A stretch of 64,000 nucleotides of DNA from Piper betle (Eukaryota > Streptophyta > Magnoliopsida > Piperales > Piperaceae). Shown one piece after another: positions 1 to 11,360 of this stretch. The stretch covers positions 62,001-126,000 of the forward strand of contig JAURVB010012621.1 in NCBI GenBank assembly GCA_033002965.1, given 5' to 3'. The position numbers and the translations under genes are program-made. Within the stretch, counting starts at the first letter, position 1. Each line of letters begins with the position of its first letter. The notes beneath the pieces are model-generated. The model ran no database searches and had not been told where the DNA came from. It saw nothing but the letters and a program-made list of their open reading frames with translations.

Positions 1-389
1 CCCTTTGCACTAAGAGATATTTTTCTTATTTTTTAATTAGTTAAATTTTCTACTTTTAATCACATACTAGTATTAAATTTCTTTTTTATTAATATTAGGC
101 ATAATGTCATGTCATGTAACACCCTGATTCCGATTTACCTAATAACCAAATCAGAATTATTATGATCGAGTCGAGTCATGCCTAAATCAATTGATTTGTG
201 AGACTCGAGCGATAAATAGATCGAAATAAACCCTCTTAGCGTATTAAAAATGGAAGACATTACTAAATATATATAAAAAAACATTAAGCATAGATAAAAT
301 CAAGAAAGAAAATAACAGTGCAATGAGTACAAGTGTGTGTAGCATCTATATGTCCTACCAAAGGTGACCAAATACACAGGAACACAAGA

Positions 390-390
<1 letters not shown>

Positions 391-430
<40 letters not shown>
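391..430. repeat. (TA)n microsatellite
   Basis: About 40 bp of uninterrupted TA repeats lie inside the decayed level-1 LTR copy. Similar TA runs occur in the other copies of the family, near 3608-3630, 6482-6516 and 47363-47373. Confidence 0.9.
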
Positions 431-445
<15 letters not shown>

Positions 446-1004
446 AGGTACATTAGCTATGAATATCATTGGTCCAAAAAATAACTAATATAAATTGACA
501 AGTGAAATTTGATATTCCACAAAGAATGAAAACCATATATAAATATCTCCATGTGAACACTCAAAGGGGATTTACTGAGAAGTAATCAAGCTCAATACTC
601 GATAACATTCCAAACTGAACTGGTGTTATGCCACTCTCGGCAAATGCCTTTCGGCAATAATTGGTCTCACACTCAAGAAAAAAAATCCTAAGTTCTCTCC
701 AAATTTCTATATAATTCCTGGCCAAGAGCACAATGACCGAGTACTCTCAGGCTTTGATACCACAAGTCTAAACATGTGTTGTATACAATAATATATCTCC
801 TATGCGCCTTTCTAGGTGTGAGGAAGCTCAAGACGTAGAGATGTCGGATCCCTCAGGAATGGAACAACCCTTTCACTAATCTAGGGCTCACTGCAACCTA
901 CATATGCACCCGCTCACAATATATACAAAGTCAAATTCAGCAACTCTTAGTTTACTGAAAAACTTGATAAAAACAATATATAGGGCTGGGAAGAGAATCA
1001 TATA

Positions 1005-4000
1005 TGTAAAACCGGTGACTCGAGTTAGAGTTTTACATTATTAAATCAATCAGTCCAACTATAGGTTTGAGTCAAGTCACTTTCATGACCCACGTGTTGA
1101 GTCGAAGCCAGCCATGTGTTATAACCGATGAGGATAAAGTGTACCTGAGTATACGATGATAACTTTAGAAAAATGATGAGAAATAAATTATCAGAGTATA
1201 TGATAGTATGCAGTTATTTTTTTATGTATTTGATCGAAAAATTATTTTTAGGTCGAATAACCCATTAGGACACATTATAGAATTATTTGGGTGGGTTATT
1301 AGGTATAAAACATGTAATTTTGATGTTATGATATGTATTATATTTTATGAAAATTCTCCTATTTTTTGGATTTTTTTAAAATTTATTACGAGTTAGTTAT
1401 TATTTTTAACTCAAGTCGAAATTGAGTTAATTTTTACGAGATTGCCCTTGAGACCTCCTTCACAACCATTTCTCCCCTTAGTCACTGTCGACACCCCCCT
1501 CTAGCCATCGCGTCGCCACTAATCGACGCCATGCACCATTGCTGAGTCATTGCCAAGCAGACCCCAGCCTCTGTGACTCCTCGACACCATGCCCTAGCGC
1601 CTCGCTTCTCAACGTCAATTTGCTGCCGGCCTTGCCACTTCACAACCACCATGACACTAACGCCCTCCACCTCAACCTAGCCGAGTTTTCCCTCATACTC
1701 AGCACCATTGTCGAAGTCAGCCAAGGGCCGATAGGATAAGCCAACTGACCCCTGTAGACTCACCGTCGCTGTCGGTAGTCATCACCACCGCTGTTGTGTA
1801 AAACCCACGATTCGAGTTAGGGTTTTATATTCAAAACCGGTCGGGTCGACCGTTATTTTTTTCGAGTTGAGTCAGTTTCAGGACACGTGTACCGAGCCGA
1901 TGCCAGTCGCGTGTATGAGCTATGAGGGTCATGCGTACCCAAGTATATGATGATAACGTTATGAACACAGCAGAACAGAATGAGTTATCAGAATATATGA
2001 GAGTATGCCAGTGATTTTTCTTTATTTTATATATAGTGGATCGTAGAATTAGTTTTAGGCCGTTTACCGCGTTAGGACGCGTTACAGGCATTTTGGGTGG
2101 GTTGATAGTTCTAGAGCATATCATTATGATTTTTTTGTGTTGTTTGATTTTATGGGATTTTTCCCAAATTTTTTGGAATTTTTCTTACGACTTAAATATT
2201 ATTTTGACTCGAGTCGGAGACGAGTCAAGTAATATTTACGACTTTGCCACCGCACCTTCCATTCTTCCCAAACCCCGACGCCGCCCCCGTGCAGCGTCGC
2301 CGCCACCGCTGCTGGCACTGCCCAGCCGCCGATCGTCGCCGCCTAGCCCCACGACGACGACGTCATGCTGCCCCGACCAAGTCCGGCCCCCATCGGGCCG
2401 CTGCGACGCCGGATCGCCGTGCCAAGCGCCATGCCCGCGCCGCCCTTCTGTCGTCGCCCGCGCCGCCGGTGACCATCGCCGCCATGATTGGGTAGTCGCC
2501 TCGACCACCCCTAGCGGCCTTCCCTGATCGGAGCGGAGGCCATCGCCGCCTGGGCCGGCTGGATCTAGCGACCCATCGCCGCCGGCCCTGTTTTAGCCAT
2601 TTTCCGGCGAGCCGCCACCTCCGTTGGCCGCGTCGACCTCGTAGATTAGTCGGGCTCACCGAGCCGGTTCCGAGGGTACCCAACACGACCCCTTTCCGAC
2701 CAGTAGACGCCACCGGCGATTGTCGCCGGAAAACCACCGGAAGCCGCAGGAAAACTGCCAGCAGCTGCCAGAAAACCACCGGAAAACCAGAATTTCCGGA
2801 ATTCACTGGAATTCACCGAATCTTCCGCGGGGCTCACCCAATCGAGCCCGATGGAGCTTCGGACGCCGATGAGCACCAAATTTGAGCTTCGAGACGTGCG
2901 ACGGAACTCGAGCCGTCGCCGATTGCCGACGACATGAGGTATATAATTACCTCCGAATTTATAAGTTAAAGTCTGATGATTGTTAGCACAGCATGCTAGG
3001 GTTGATTTATTGATGTGATTGATAGTGATAAGTTACATGATGTGATTAATGACTAATTAGGGATGAAATGATAAGTTACATAATGAGATTAAGTGTGAAT
3101 GAAGGTTCAGCGATCTAATGAGGTAGGAGTCTCAGCATGATAAGTGATCAGGATGTAACTTTGAAAAACACAATAAAATTGGTATGACTAGGATGAGTTA
3201 GAATTATTTAAATTTATGATTATTTAACTGTTGTTGGATGTTGATGATTGAATTGTGATTGATGTTCATTGTGTTTGATGCATCATTTAGTTAGCGGGTG
3301 TTAGTATTTAGTTTTGATGTGTAGGTACGAAGTAGGAGCTCGCCGCCTAGGCGCGATGACATGTTGGAGCTTCTACCAGGTCCGTTTAGGACTCGTCTCT
3401 GATTTACTCTTTTCTATTGTATGTTTAATTTATTGCCTGCAGGACGGGTTAAGTGGCGTTTTATCGGATCCCACTTAACTCGGGCCATTTAATCGAACAT
3501 TTTCCGGATTAATAACCCCTCGAGGATGAGATTCCTTGAGGTTGATTTCAAAAACAAGATCCACCAAAAGTTGCCTTCGGGCCTATTATATAACTCCCTA
3601 CCCAAGCCTATATATATATATATATATATAGTTTTCGCATTTCTGTGAGACGAGAGATGGAGAAATCGACTGCACGTACCATGCAGAGGATGCCGTGACA
3701 GTCAAAGCGGGCTCTGGATTAGTGCCAGCGGACTGTTCCATTCCCGAGGGATCCTGACAACTCCGCGTTTGAGTTCCTCACACCCGGAGAACGTGGAGGT
3801 TTACGGGTACTGTTTAGTACAGCGCATGTCCGGACTTGTGGTTCAAAGGGTACTAAAGGCGACTGCCTGAGAGTACTCGGCCTTCGTGCTCAAGGCCAGG
3901 AGAAATATGGAGGTAAGGAGAGGGCTTAGGATAAAGTTTCACGAGAAGTACTGAAAAAGAAGTGCCGAGAGCGGCACAGTACCAGCAGCAGATCAGTAAG

Positions 4001-6478
4001 TTCGGGATGCTACCGGGTCTGCAGCCCAGTGGCTCCTCAGTAGTGCCCTTCAGAGTGTTCACGTGGAGTATGATGTTTTCTTTCATATGAGAGTTTGCTC
4101 TCATAGCCAGCTTGTTATAGTTATTTTATTTTCCGGACCAGTAACACTTGTTACTGACGTGTTTTTATACTATATGTAGGTAATAATCACGAGTTGAAGG
4201 AGCCAGCTTGGACGGAGGAGCATTGTTGTCACTTGCACACATGTTAGTCGATTGAGTGTTTATATTTTATTGATGATGCTATCATATTGTGAATGATGTG
4301 AAATACTAAGACATGATAGGATATGATTAAACGCAATGAGATAATGTTATGACATGATGAAAAGCTAAGATATGATGATAAGAGGTGAGATGTGATCAGA
4401 GTGCGCAGCAGAAGTATGGCCCAAGTTCTATAATGAATATACAGTATATTAGATTATGTGTGATTAAAATTATTGATATGTGCATATATATTGGTATGTA
4501 TTGTTTTGACAGGGTGGATCCTAATTGCACTTTTAGGGGAAATTCTGTCCGTTTTATTTTAGAATTTTTATTGAGTTTAATCATAATGGTATTGGTGTGT
4601 GCTTGAATTGCATGTCATTCATGTAGTACCACGTTAGGGTTGTATATTCATCAATGCATTGCGAGTCGCCGAGATTGGATCCACATGAGTTAGGTTCGGG
4701 TTAGCCGACCTAACCGGGGCCTGTAACATGCCGGTTCGGTTCACGAGTGTGGACCGGATTTGGGGTGTTACATGTTGTCCTCAGCTCCACCATAATCAAG
4801 TCGAGCTCACTGAGCCGGTACCGACCCATAGCCCTAATTGCCTCATCGGAAAACCACTAGAAAATTGTCAAAAACTTTAAAAAAACCGCCATAAACTGCC
4901 AAACCTAATTCGTTGAAATTCATCGAAAATCACCGAATTTTTGCAGAGTTCATCCAACTGAACCCAATTGAACTTAGGACACCACAGGGTGTAGAATTCG
5001 AGTTTTGAACTGCACGATAAATCGTAGCTGTCGCCGATTACCTATGACACGAGGTATAATTAACTTCGACCTAATTACTTAAAAGTGATAATTATTAGCA
5101 CATCATGCAAGGATTTGATTGATTGATATGATAGATACTTTTATTATAAATAAAAATAAATTGTATTAAAATAAATACTAAGGAAGTAATTAAGTAAATA
5201 AAGTATGTATTGTTAATCAAATGCATAGTAGCCTAAGAAATCAGATATGGATTGATGTGTGTGATATAGGATGCCTGAATGCATCATAACTGGCATTAAC
5301 TTTTAGTTTTAATGTGTAGGTACAGAGTAGGAGTTCTCCGTCTAGGTGCATGGACACAATTAAAGCTTCTACCAGGTCCGTTTAAGACTCATTTCTGGTT
5401 TGATTCTTTTACTCTATCGTAATTTGTTTTAACAGGTAAGCGGACGTGTCAAGTGGTGGATTTATTGTATCTCACTCCACATGGGCTATAAAAAGCATTA
5501 AATTTTTGGATTAGTTACCCTCAAGGATGAGATCTTTCAAGTTTGTTTTCAAAAACTAAGATCCAGATCACAATGCCTTCGAGACTATTATATTACAATC
5601 CTTACCCAAACCGATATACATATAGTTTTGTCGAGTTTTTAGTGAGATATGAGATAAGGAAAAATTGATAACCGCGCTAATCTAGCAGATGCATGTTAGT
5701 CAAAAGGGCTTTAGATTGGTGAGCCGGTCATTCTTTTCTCAAGGGATTCTGACAACTCCACTTTGAGCTCCTCAAACCTAAAGAAGTATGAAAGTTTACA
5801 GGTAATGCAATATAGCACATGTCTAAATTTATGGTTTTAAAGGGTACTAAAGGCGTATGCTTAAGAGTACTCGGTTTCTGCGCTCAAGGCTAAGAGTGGT
5901 ACAGAGGATGTAGAGGGTTTAAAGAACAAAAATTGATTTTTTTTCAAAAGGAATAATTTTAAAGTTGTCAAAGAATTAAATGAGATAGAATTGGGCACGG
6001 TCGAGCTTAGGTCTATGACTCATAATTATCATCATGACAAGAGTTTCTATGAGAAGTATATGAATGTTTTACTTTAACATAAGAGTCAGCTCTCCTATGA
6101 TAGTTTGTTATTAGTTATTTCTGGCCCAGTAATGTTTGTTACTGATGTTTTTCTATCATCTATGTATGTGAGAATTTGGAGGATTGAGCACTATCGAGAC
6201 TGCGGAGGAGCAGCAATGCAATTGTGCAAACATGTATTTGTCAAATGAAATTGATGTTGTTGAATAATAAATTATTGTGAATGATGCAAATTGAATGTCA
6301 TTTATATGAATTTATAAAATGTTTTACCTGTGTTTGAAAATTGTGTTTGAAAATTGTGAATAGAAATGAACAGGTTAAGCAATGAAGCATTGACTCGGCT
6401 CAAAAGATCAAAGGTGATGATAATTGAAATGTAGAGAGAAAATATCATGTTTTTGCTATGTTTACCATTTTTATTGTC

Positions 6479-6523
<45 letters not shown>

Positions 6524-6825
6524 ACAAGGTGGTCTTATTTTACTTTTAAGGGAGATTTTGTCCGTTTTGTTTTAAAAATAATTATTTTTCTTTGAACTTT
6601 TCACATGTTTGTTTTGTTTTGCACATGATTGCATATCATAGCACACATCTAAAACATCATTAGAACCTAAGTATCTTATGCATGCACTCTATGATTACAT
6701 CACCATTTTAAAACACCAAAGTTAGATTCAAGTCGGCCTAACCGAATCAAGTAAATCAACGAATGGTTCAGTAGCCAGTAGTGTTTCCAGGTAGGTTCGC
6801 TGGTAAATCAAAACAGGGTGTTACA
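1005..6825 (+). mobile_element. Solo-LTR-like copy, level 2 of nest, interrupted by level 3
   Basis: It begins TGTAAAACC at 1005 and ends GGGTGTTACA at 6825. The 5 bp before it (1000-1004) and after it (6826-6830) are both ATATA, the 5-bp target duplication expected of an LTR-retrotransposon integrase. Removing the inner element and its extra TGTTG leaves about 2840 bp, the family length. The insertion point lies in the TATA-containing part of the level-1 copy. Sequence is clearly more diverged from the family than 46285-49149 or 60409-63272. No gag-pol coding sequence is present. Confidence 0.85.
1797..4772 (+). mobile_element. Solo LTR, level 3 of nest, intact ends with TSD TGTTG
   Basis: This 2976-bp unit starts TGTAAAACCC and ends GGGTGTTACA. 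It is flanked by TGTTG at 1792-1796 and 4773-4777. Internal order matches the other copies: a TGTAAAACCC...GGGTTTTA palindromic start, an AT-rich stretch, a GCC-rich block (about 2240-2640), an AT-rich block, the AGGTACGAAGTAGGAGCTCG block near 3324, a TATA region near 3608, and the CTCTCATA...ACCAGTAACACTTGTTACTG block near 4130. Long reading frames in the GCC-rich block occur on both strands and look compositional, not coding. Confidence 0.93.
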
Positions 6826-6991
6826 ATATAAATAGGCCTAAAGTTCCATGCACAATATAATCACATCACCATTTTAAAACACCAAAGTTAGATTCAAGTC
6901 GGCTTAACCGAATCAAGTAAATCAACGAATGGTTTAGTAGCCGGTAGTATTTCCAGGTAGGTTCGCTGGTGAATTAAAACGGGGTGTTACA
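6826..6991 (+). repeat. 166-bp tandem duplication of LTR end plus flank
   Basis: The last 128 bp of the level-2 LTR (from about 6697) together with ATATA and about 33 bp of flank are repeated once at an offset of exactly 166 bp, so a second GGGTGTTACA ends at 6991. The two copies differ at only a few bases. The duplication includes the target-site copy and therefore happened after the level-2 insertion. Confidence 0.85.
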
Positions 6992-7199
6992 ATATAAGTA
7001 GGACTAAAGGCAATGCAAGGTGAGCTAAGTTTAAAAATAACACGAGGGGTCTTATCCCTTATAGCTATTAATCATGAAAATAAAAATACATTAATATGAC
7101 ATATATTAAGTGTGATTAGATAAAATAGCCATTCTACGTGTCCTACGATCTAAGAATCATAAATCTAAGAAAAATCCTATCAGATATATGGTCTAAACT

Positions 7200-7840
7200 A
7201 TAATATACTAATTTAATAAATTGATTTATTAATTCAAGTTAAACCCGTAAAAACCAATTAAAATTTTACTGAACATTTTATTGTTTACGATATTTTATTT
7301 ATTTTAGGCGTTTGGTCGTACCAACCTTTAATTCAACTTGACACTAAACGACAATGACGTGGTAAATTTACATCCAATTATACAGACACATATGAAAGAG
7401 TCGATAAATGTCACGTTAGTGGCCATCTGACTTCCCACCTCTCAGATGTGATCATTCGATACCTGCCCCCCCCATGCATAGACTTTTATTATTTACAATA
7501 ATTCTGTTGCCTTTTCTACCAATCTTAATTTTAAATACTATATTTACTATCCGGACTCGTATCATTTTTACATTCGGTTTTTTAATTCATTTTTTTATAA
7601 AATCCGACTTTTTAAAAAAAATATTGTCATTAATATTTAATAAAATATTGATGACAAAACATATTTTTAATTTTTAATAAAATAATTTATTTAAAAATTT
7701 AAAATCTAATTAGAACTAATTTGACTCAAATAAAGTAAATATATTTTATACTAATTATAAATTCTGTATAATGATAAACATGGTATTTAAACTTATGAAA
7801 AAATAATAGATGGTAAGGTCTTATTCAGTATAATAACAAC
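7200..7840. other. AT-rich intergenic stretch
   Basis: I see no gene. It has mostly A/T runs, a C8 run near 7467, and one short open frame (7474-7677) of low-complexity hydrophobic composition that I do not regard as coding. Confidence 0.5.
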
Positions 7841-7868
7841 GACGTGTATAATAATAATTTTTATTTAG

Positions 7869-8023
7869 AGGGGCGCTACCCTGCGCCAAAGGCAGAGTAG
7901 CGCCCCTGTGCCACAAAATAATCTGGGCCGTCCGATTATAAGGACGGCCCAGATTAATTAGGATTTTTAAAAAAATAACTTTAAATTTAATCTGGGCCGT
8001 CCGATTACAAGGACGGCCCAGAT
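7869..8023. repeat. Three perfect hairpins beside a GC-rich foldback
   Basis: Hairpin 1 has 11-bp perfect arms, AGGGGCGCTAC (7869-7879) and its complement (7897-7907). Hairpin 2 has 14-bp perfect arms, AATCTGGGCCGTCC (7920-7933) and its complement (7942-7955), with an 8-nt loop. Hairpin 3 repeats the same motif with 13-bp arms (7990-8002 and 8011-8023) and a loop one base different. A degenerate fourth copy closes the element at 8749-8785. Repetition of one palindrome at both ends of a GC-rich core suggests a non-autonomous mobile element, but I see no clear target duplication. Confidence 0.8.
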
Positions 8024-8049
8024 CGGGCACCCCCAATCCTTCCTCCGAC

Positions 8050-8730
8050 GCCGCCGTCGCCGTTGTCGCCCACTCCTTCCTCCGGCGCCGATGACGACGG
8101 CGATGACGTCGGCAGGGTTGGGCGGGGCGGTGGGAGGTGGCGGAGGGAGGCAGCAGAGGCGGGGGCCGAGCGGAGCGGGGCAGCAGGGGCAGGGCGGTCT
8201 CTGGCGGAGGCAGGGCGGTGGCCGGCAGGGGAGGGGGGTGGGGGCGCAGGGGTGGGGGGGAATGCGGGGCGGTGGGTGTGGGCGGAGCGGGGTGGCGGCA
8301 GGGGCAGGGGAGGCGGGGCCGGGGCGAGGCGGTGGGGTGTCGGGCGGATGGGGGGCTGGTGGGCGGAGGGTGAGGGCGAGAGGGGCGGCGGGCCCCTCTC
8401 GCCCTCACCCTCCACCCACCAGCCCCCCATCCCCTCCGCCCCACCACCCCCTCGCCCCCTTCCCCGCAGCCCGCCCAGCCCTCGCCACGCCCCGCCACCC
8501 CCGCCCTCCCCTCGACCTCCCCCACCCCGCCCACCTCCCACCCGCCGCCTACCCACGCCGCCCTCCCCTTCTCCTCCGCCCACCCACGCCGCCCTCGCCC
8601 GCCTCGCCCACCCCCCCGCCCGGCTGGATCCCGGACGCCACCCTCCCCCTTCTCCTCCGCCCACCCACACCGCCCTCGCCCCGCCTCGCCCACCCCCTGC
8701 GCGGCTGCCTGCGAAGGAGGGTGGTGGTAG
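8050..8730. repeat. GC-rich foldback with G-rich left arm and C-rich right arm
   Basis: The + strand is strongly G-rich from about 8090 to 8390 and strongly C-rich from about 8392 to 8720. The centre is a near-perfect inverted repeat: 39-bp arms at 8348-8386 and 8392-8430 with one mismatch around a 5-nt spacer. Weaker complementarity continues outwards. The G-runs could form quadruplexes. Long open frames occur here in almost every frame on both strands because stop codons are rare in such composition; they encode only Gly/Arg/Pro/Ala low-complexity strings and are not genes. Confidence 0.85.
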
Positions 8731-8799
8731 AAATTTTTTTTTTTATCAAATCTGGGTCGTTCGATCATAATCGGACGGCCCAAATTATCCAGGCGCAGA

Positions 8800-9708
8800 T
8801 AAGGATTTCCTGCCTCTTACACCGGAAACCTTTACCCATATATTTATCACTAAAACTTTCTAAGTACACTAAAAATATTAAATAAATACTGATTTTTTCT
8901 TGACGATTTATTTAGAAATTAACTGCTAGAGTCTCACTGTCATCTTCCCCACAGCATATTAACAATCATCGAACCATATCAAATTTGTTAGTAATTTACA
9001 CATTAACAATGATAATAATTGTAATTTGGGAAGTTTTGTTTGGTAAGTAGAAGATAATCTTTAACACTTTCGGTTGTGAAAAAAGATGCAAAGTGTTCTT
9101 GTCTTTTCCTTGTTCTTGCAAAGTATCGCCCTTTCCTTGTCAACTCACCGTTGCCATCTCCAAGACTCCTCAATCTTCCCTCCACCGTTGCCTTCCCCTC
9201 CAAGCTTCGGCCATGGCCGTTGCTTCCCACCGCAAAATCTGTGAAAAATAGGCACTGGCGTTTGCTTCCCGCGTTTTCCACCCACCACTCTTATCCCGCC
9301 CTCTCTCTGCCCAATGCGTACAAGTCTTCTTCTTCATAAACTTCGTCTACTTAATCCTAATCTGTCGTCCCCCCGCAAGCTTCCCATCTGACCTTTCTTT
9401 GTTCACCGCCGACTCTTACACAAATCGGGGTGCATTCTTTTGCTTCGTCGTTTTTGCGGTGGTAAGGAAGCATTCCCCAAAAGGCACGGTGACGGGCTGT
9501 GCCCTGCGAGCTTGCGGTTTTTGCTGCTTTTGAAGTGGAGACGGGGGATAAATGATCCGCCGCCCGGTTGCCGTGAAAACTTAAAGCCGAGGTCGTTCGC
9601 TGGATGTTGGGCTCCTCCTTGTTGCCATTTATAACGGACCCGACTTGCTTGTGTTGCTCTATTTGTTTTGTTGCGCCACAACGCCTGCCTTCTTCTCATC
9701 CCGGGTCG
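8800..9708. other. Intergenic DNA upstream of the UPF0496 gene
   Basis: AT-rich to about 9060, then of mixed composition to 9708. Short open frames at 9003-9339 and 9403-9759 overlap on opposite strands and match no family I know. The part nearest the gene is plausibly promoter and 5' leader, but I cannot place a TATA box or start site with confidence. Confidence 0.4.
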
Positions 9709-10190
9709 GATCAGAGGCGTTTTGGAGATCCGAAAAGTTGCAGTTTTTGATCGTTGCAAGCTCTTGGGTCTCTCTTCTTTCTGGTTAATGGTCGCAAAGT
9801 TTCAATCTTTCTGTTTCTGATCCGGGCTTCCTTTGCAGCATTTGGAAATACAGAAAGTTGTGGAGTCTTTGATTGCTGCATGCTATTGGTTGTATTCTTT
9901 CTGGTCAGTGATCTTCAAGTTTTAATCTCTTGTGAACTCGAGTTGCTTTCTTTCATTGATCCAGGTCTACTTAGCAGCATTTGGAAATCGAAAAAGTTAC
10001 AGTTTTTAGCTCTTCGTGGTTAATGGTTGTCAAGTTTCGAAATTTTTTATCTCAAAGTTGCTTTCTTTCATTGATCCAGGTCTACTTAGCAGCATTTGGA
10101 CACCCTAAAAGCTGCAGTCTTTGAGTTGTTTCTGGTTAATGGTTGCCAACTTTCAATCTCTGTGAGCTCAAAGTTGTTTGCTTTCGTTGA
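9709..10190 (+). repeat. Four tandem ~115-bp repeats in the leader of the UPF0496 gene
   Basis: Unit starts, taken at GATC, are near 9709, 9819, 9958 and 10073, giving lengths of about 110, 139, 115 and 117 bp. Each has a GCAG-like acceptor context (CTTAGCAGCATTTGGA in units 3 and 4), an AAAGTTGCAGT-like block, a TTTCTGGTTAATGGT block and a TTGCTTTCTTTCATT pyrimidine tract. The array ends about 20 bp before the ATG at 10212. Repeated pyrimidine-tract plus CAG motifs could act as alternative acceptors of a 5' leader intron; this is inference. Confidence 0.85.
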
Positions 10191-10211
10191 ATTCGGCTCT
10201 GCATCGTCTTC

Positions 10212-11360
10212 ATGGGAGTGCAGTTAAGCAAGATGAGAACGGGTGAGGCGCCGCCGATACTGCCGCTGCCGGCTGACCTGCCATACACCTCGGAGCTGAG
10301 GTCCTACGAGGACGCCTGCAAGCAGGATCCGGACCTCCAGACCTTCGACACCACGCTCCGGGACCGCACCAGCCGCGTGATCAGCAGCCTCGCCGTCGGC
10401 GTCGAGGTCCGCTCACTCTCCTTCGACTCCCTCAAGGAGGTCACCGGCTGCCTCCTCGAGATGAACCAGGAAGTGGTCAAGATCATTCTCGACTGCAAGA
10501 AGGATATCTGGGGGAACCAGGACCTCTTCGAGCTCGTCGAGGAGTACTTCGAGAGCAGCCTCCAGACTCTCGACTTCTGCACCGTCTTGGAGAAGTGCCT
10601 CAAGCGGGCAAGAGACAGTCAGCTCATTCTCCATGTCGCACTGCAGCAGTTCGACGAAGAAGACGCCGGTGACGCCGCCGGCGGTGACGAGAAGAAACGC
10701 CATTGGAGGACACTGGAGGAGCTCAACAACTTCAAGGCCGGCGGGGATCCCTTCACCGACGAGTTCTTCCATGTCTTTCAATCCGTCTACAAGCAGCAGC
10801 TAGCGATGCTGGAGAAGCTGCAGCACCGCAGGAGCAAGATCGACAAGCGCATCCGGTGCATCAAGGCGTGGAGGAAGGTGTCCTGCATCATCTTCGCCTC
10901 GGCCTTCGCCGCCGTGCTGATCTGCTCGGTGGTGGCTGCGGCCATGGCGGCGCCGCCGGTCGCCGCCGCGGTCGCCGCCGCCACCTCCATCCCGCTGGGG
11001 TCAATGGGCAAGTGGTTCGACTCGCTCTGGAAAGGGTACGAGGTCGCGCTCAAGGGTCAGAAGGAGGTTCTCAACTCGATACATGTTGGAACGTTTGTGG
11101 TGATCAAGGATTTGGACGGCATTCGGGTGCTTGTTGATAAATTGGAGATTGAGATCAAGTCTTTAATGGAGAAGGCGGAGTTTGGTGTTGAGAATGAGGA
11201 GGCGTTGAGGTTTGTGATTGCAGAGATCAAGAGGACTCTGGGAGTGTTCATGAAGAGCATTGAGGATTTGGGTGAGCATGCTGATAGTTGCAGCAGGGAT
11301 ATAAGGAGAGCTAGGACTGTGGTCTTGCAAAGGATCATCAAACACCCAAATCAGAATTGA
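10212..11360 (+). CDS. UPF0496 (DUF677) family protein, At2g18630-like
   Basis: A single uninterrupted 382-residue frame. It matches the plant UPF0496 family along its length: a conserved N-terminal block with [10 protein letters not shown] (31-40), [20 protein letters not shown] (67-86) and [12 protein letters not shown] (98-109), then coiled-coil-prone helices. A hydrophobic segment with an Ala/Val/Pro patch (about 223-258) follows, then a conserved amphipathic C-terminal part with LGEHADSC (353-360) and RTVVLQRI (368-375). The family's biochemical role is unknown; it is usually described as membrane-associated. The N-terminus MGVQLSK fits an N-myristoylation pattern. The ATG at 10212 is the first in frame and is preceded by a tandem-repeat leader. 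Third codon positions are almost all G/C to about 11070, then become AT-rich, a steep GC gradient. Confidence 0.93.
   Translation: MGVQLSKMRTGEAPPILPLPADLPYTSELRSYEDACKQDPDLQTFDTTLRDRTSRVISSLAVGVEVRSLSFDSLKEVTGCLLEMNQEVVKIILDCKKDIWGNQDLFELVEEYFESSLQTLDFCTVLEKCLKRARDSQLILHVALQQFDEEDAGDAAGGDEKKRHWRTLEELNNFKAGGDPFTDEFFHVFQSVYKQQLAMLEKLQHRRSKIDKRIRCIKAWRKVSCIIFASAFAAVLICSVVAAAMAAPPVAAAVAAATSIPLGSMGKWFDSLWKGYEVALKGQKEVLNSIHVGTFVVIKDLDGIRVLVDKLEIEIKSLMEKAEFGVENEEALRFVIAEIKRTLGVFMKSIEDLGEHADSCSRDIRRARTVVLQRIIKHPNQN

Larger units (their letters stand above)
115..7200 (-). mobile_element. Oldest, decayed solo-LTR-like copy (level 1 of nest), split by a younger insertion
   Basis: The left part (115-1004) starts with TGTAACACCC and carries degraded blocks of the family, such as the segment near 740-790 with CTCTCAGG and CCACAAGTCTA, which recurs at 47121-47168. 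The right part resumes at about 6992: AGGACTAAAGGCAATG matches the block that reads AGGCCCGAAGGCATCG at 47397. It can be followed, with many substitutions, to about 7150-7200 (ATTAAGTGTGATTAGATAAA against the 47507 region). The far end is not identifiable, so no target duplication can be scored. Orientation is opposite to the two copies nested in it. I use the TGTAAAACCC end as the nominal 5' end; true transcriptional orientation is unproven. Confidence 0.6.

Noticed and set aside
7821..8885. Long open frames on both strands in the GC-rich region
   Set aside because: They are Gly/Arg/Pro/Ala low-complexity products of a G-rich/C-rich foldback where stop codons are rare; frames overlap on all strands.
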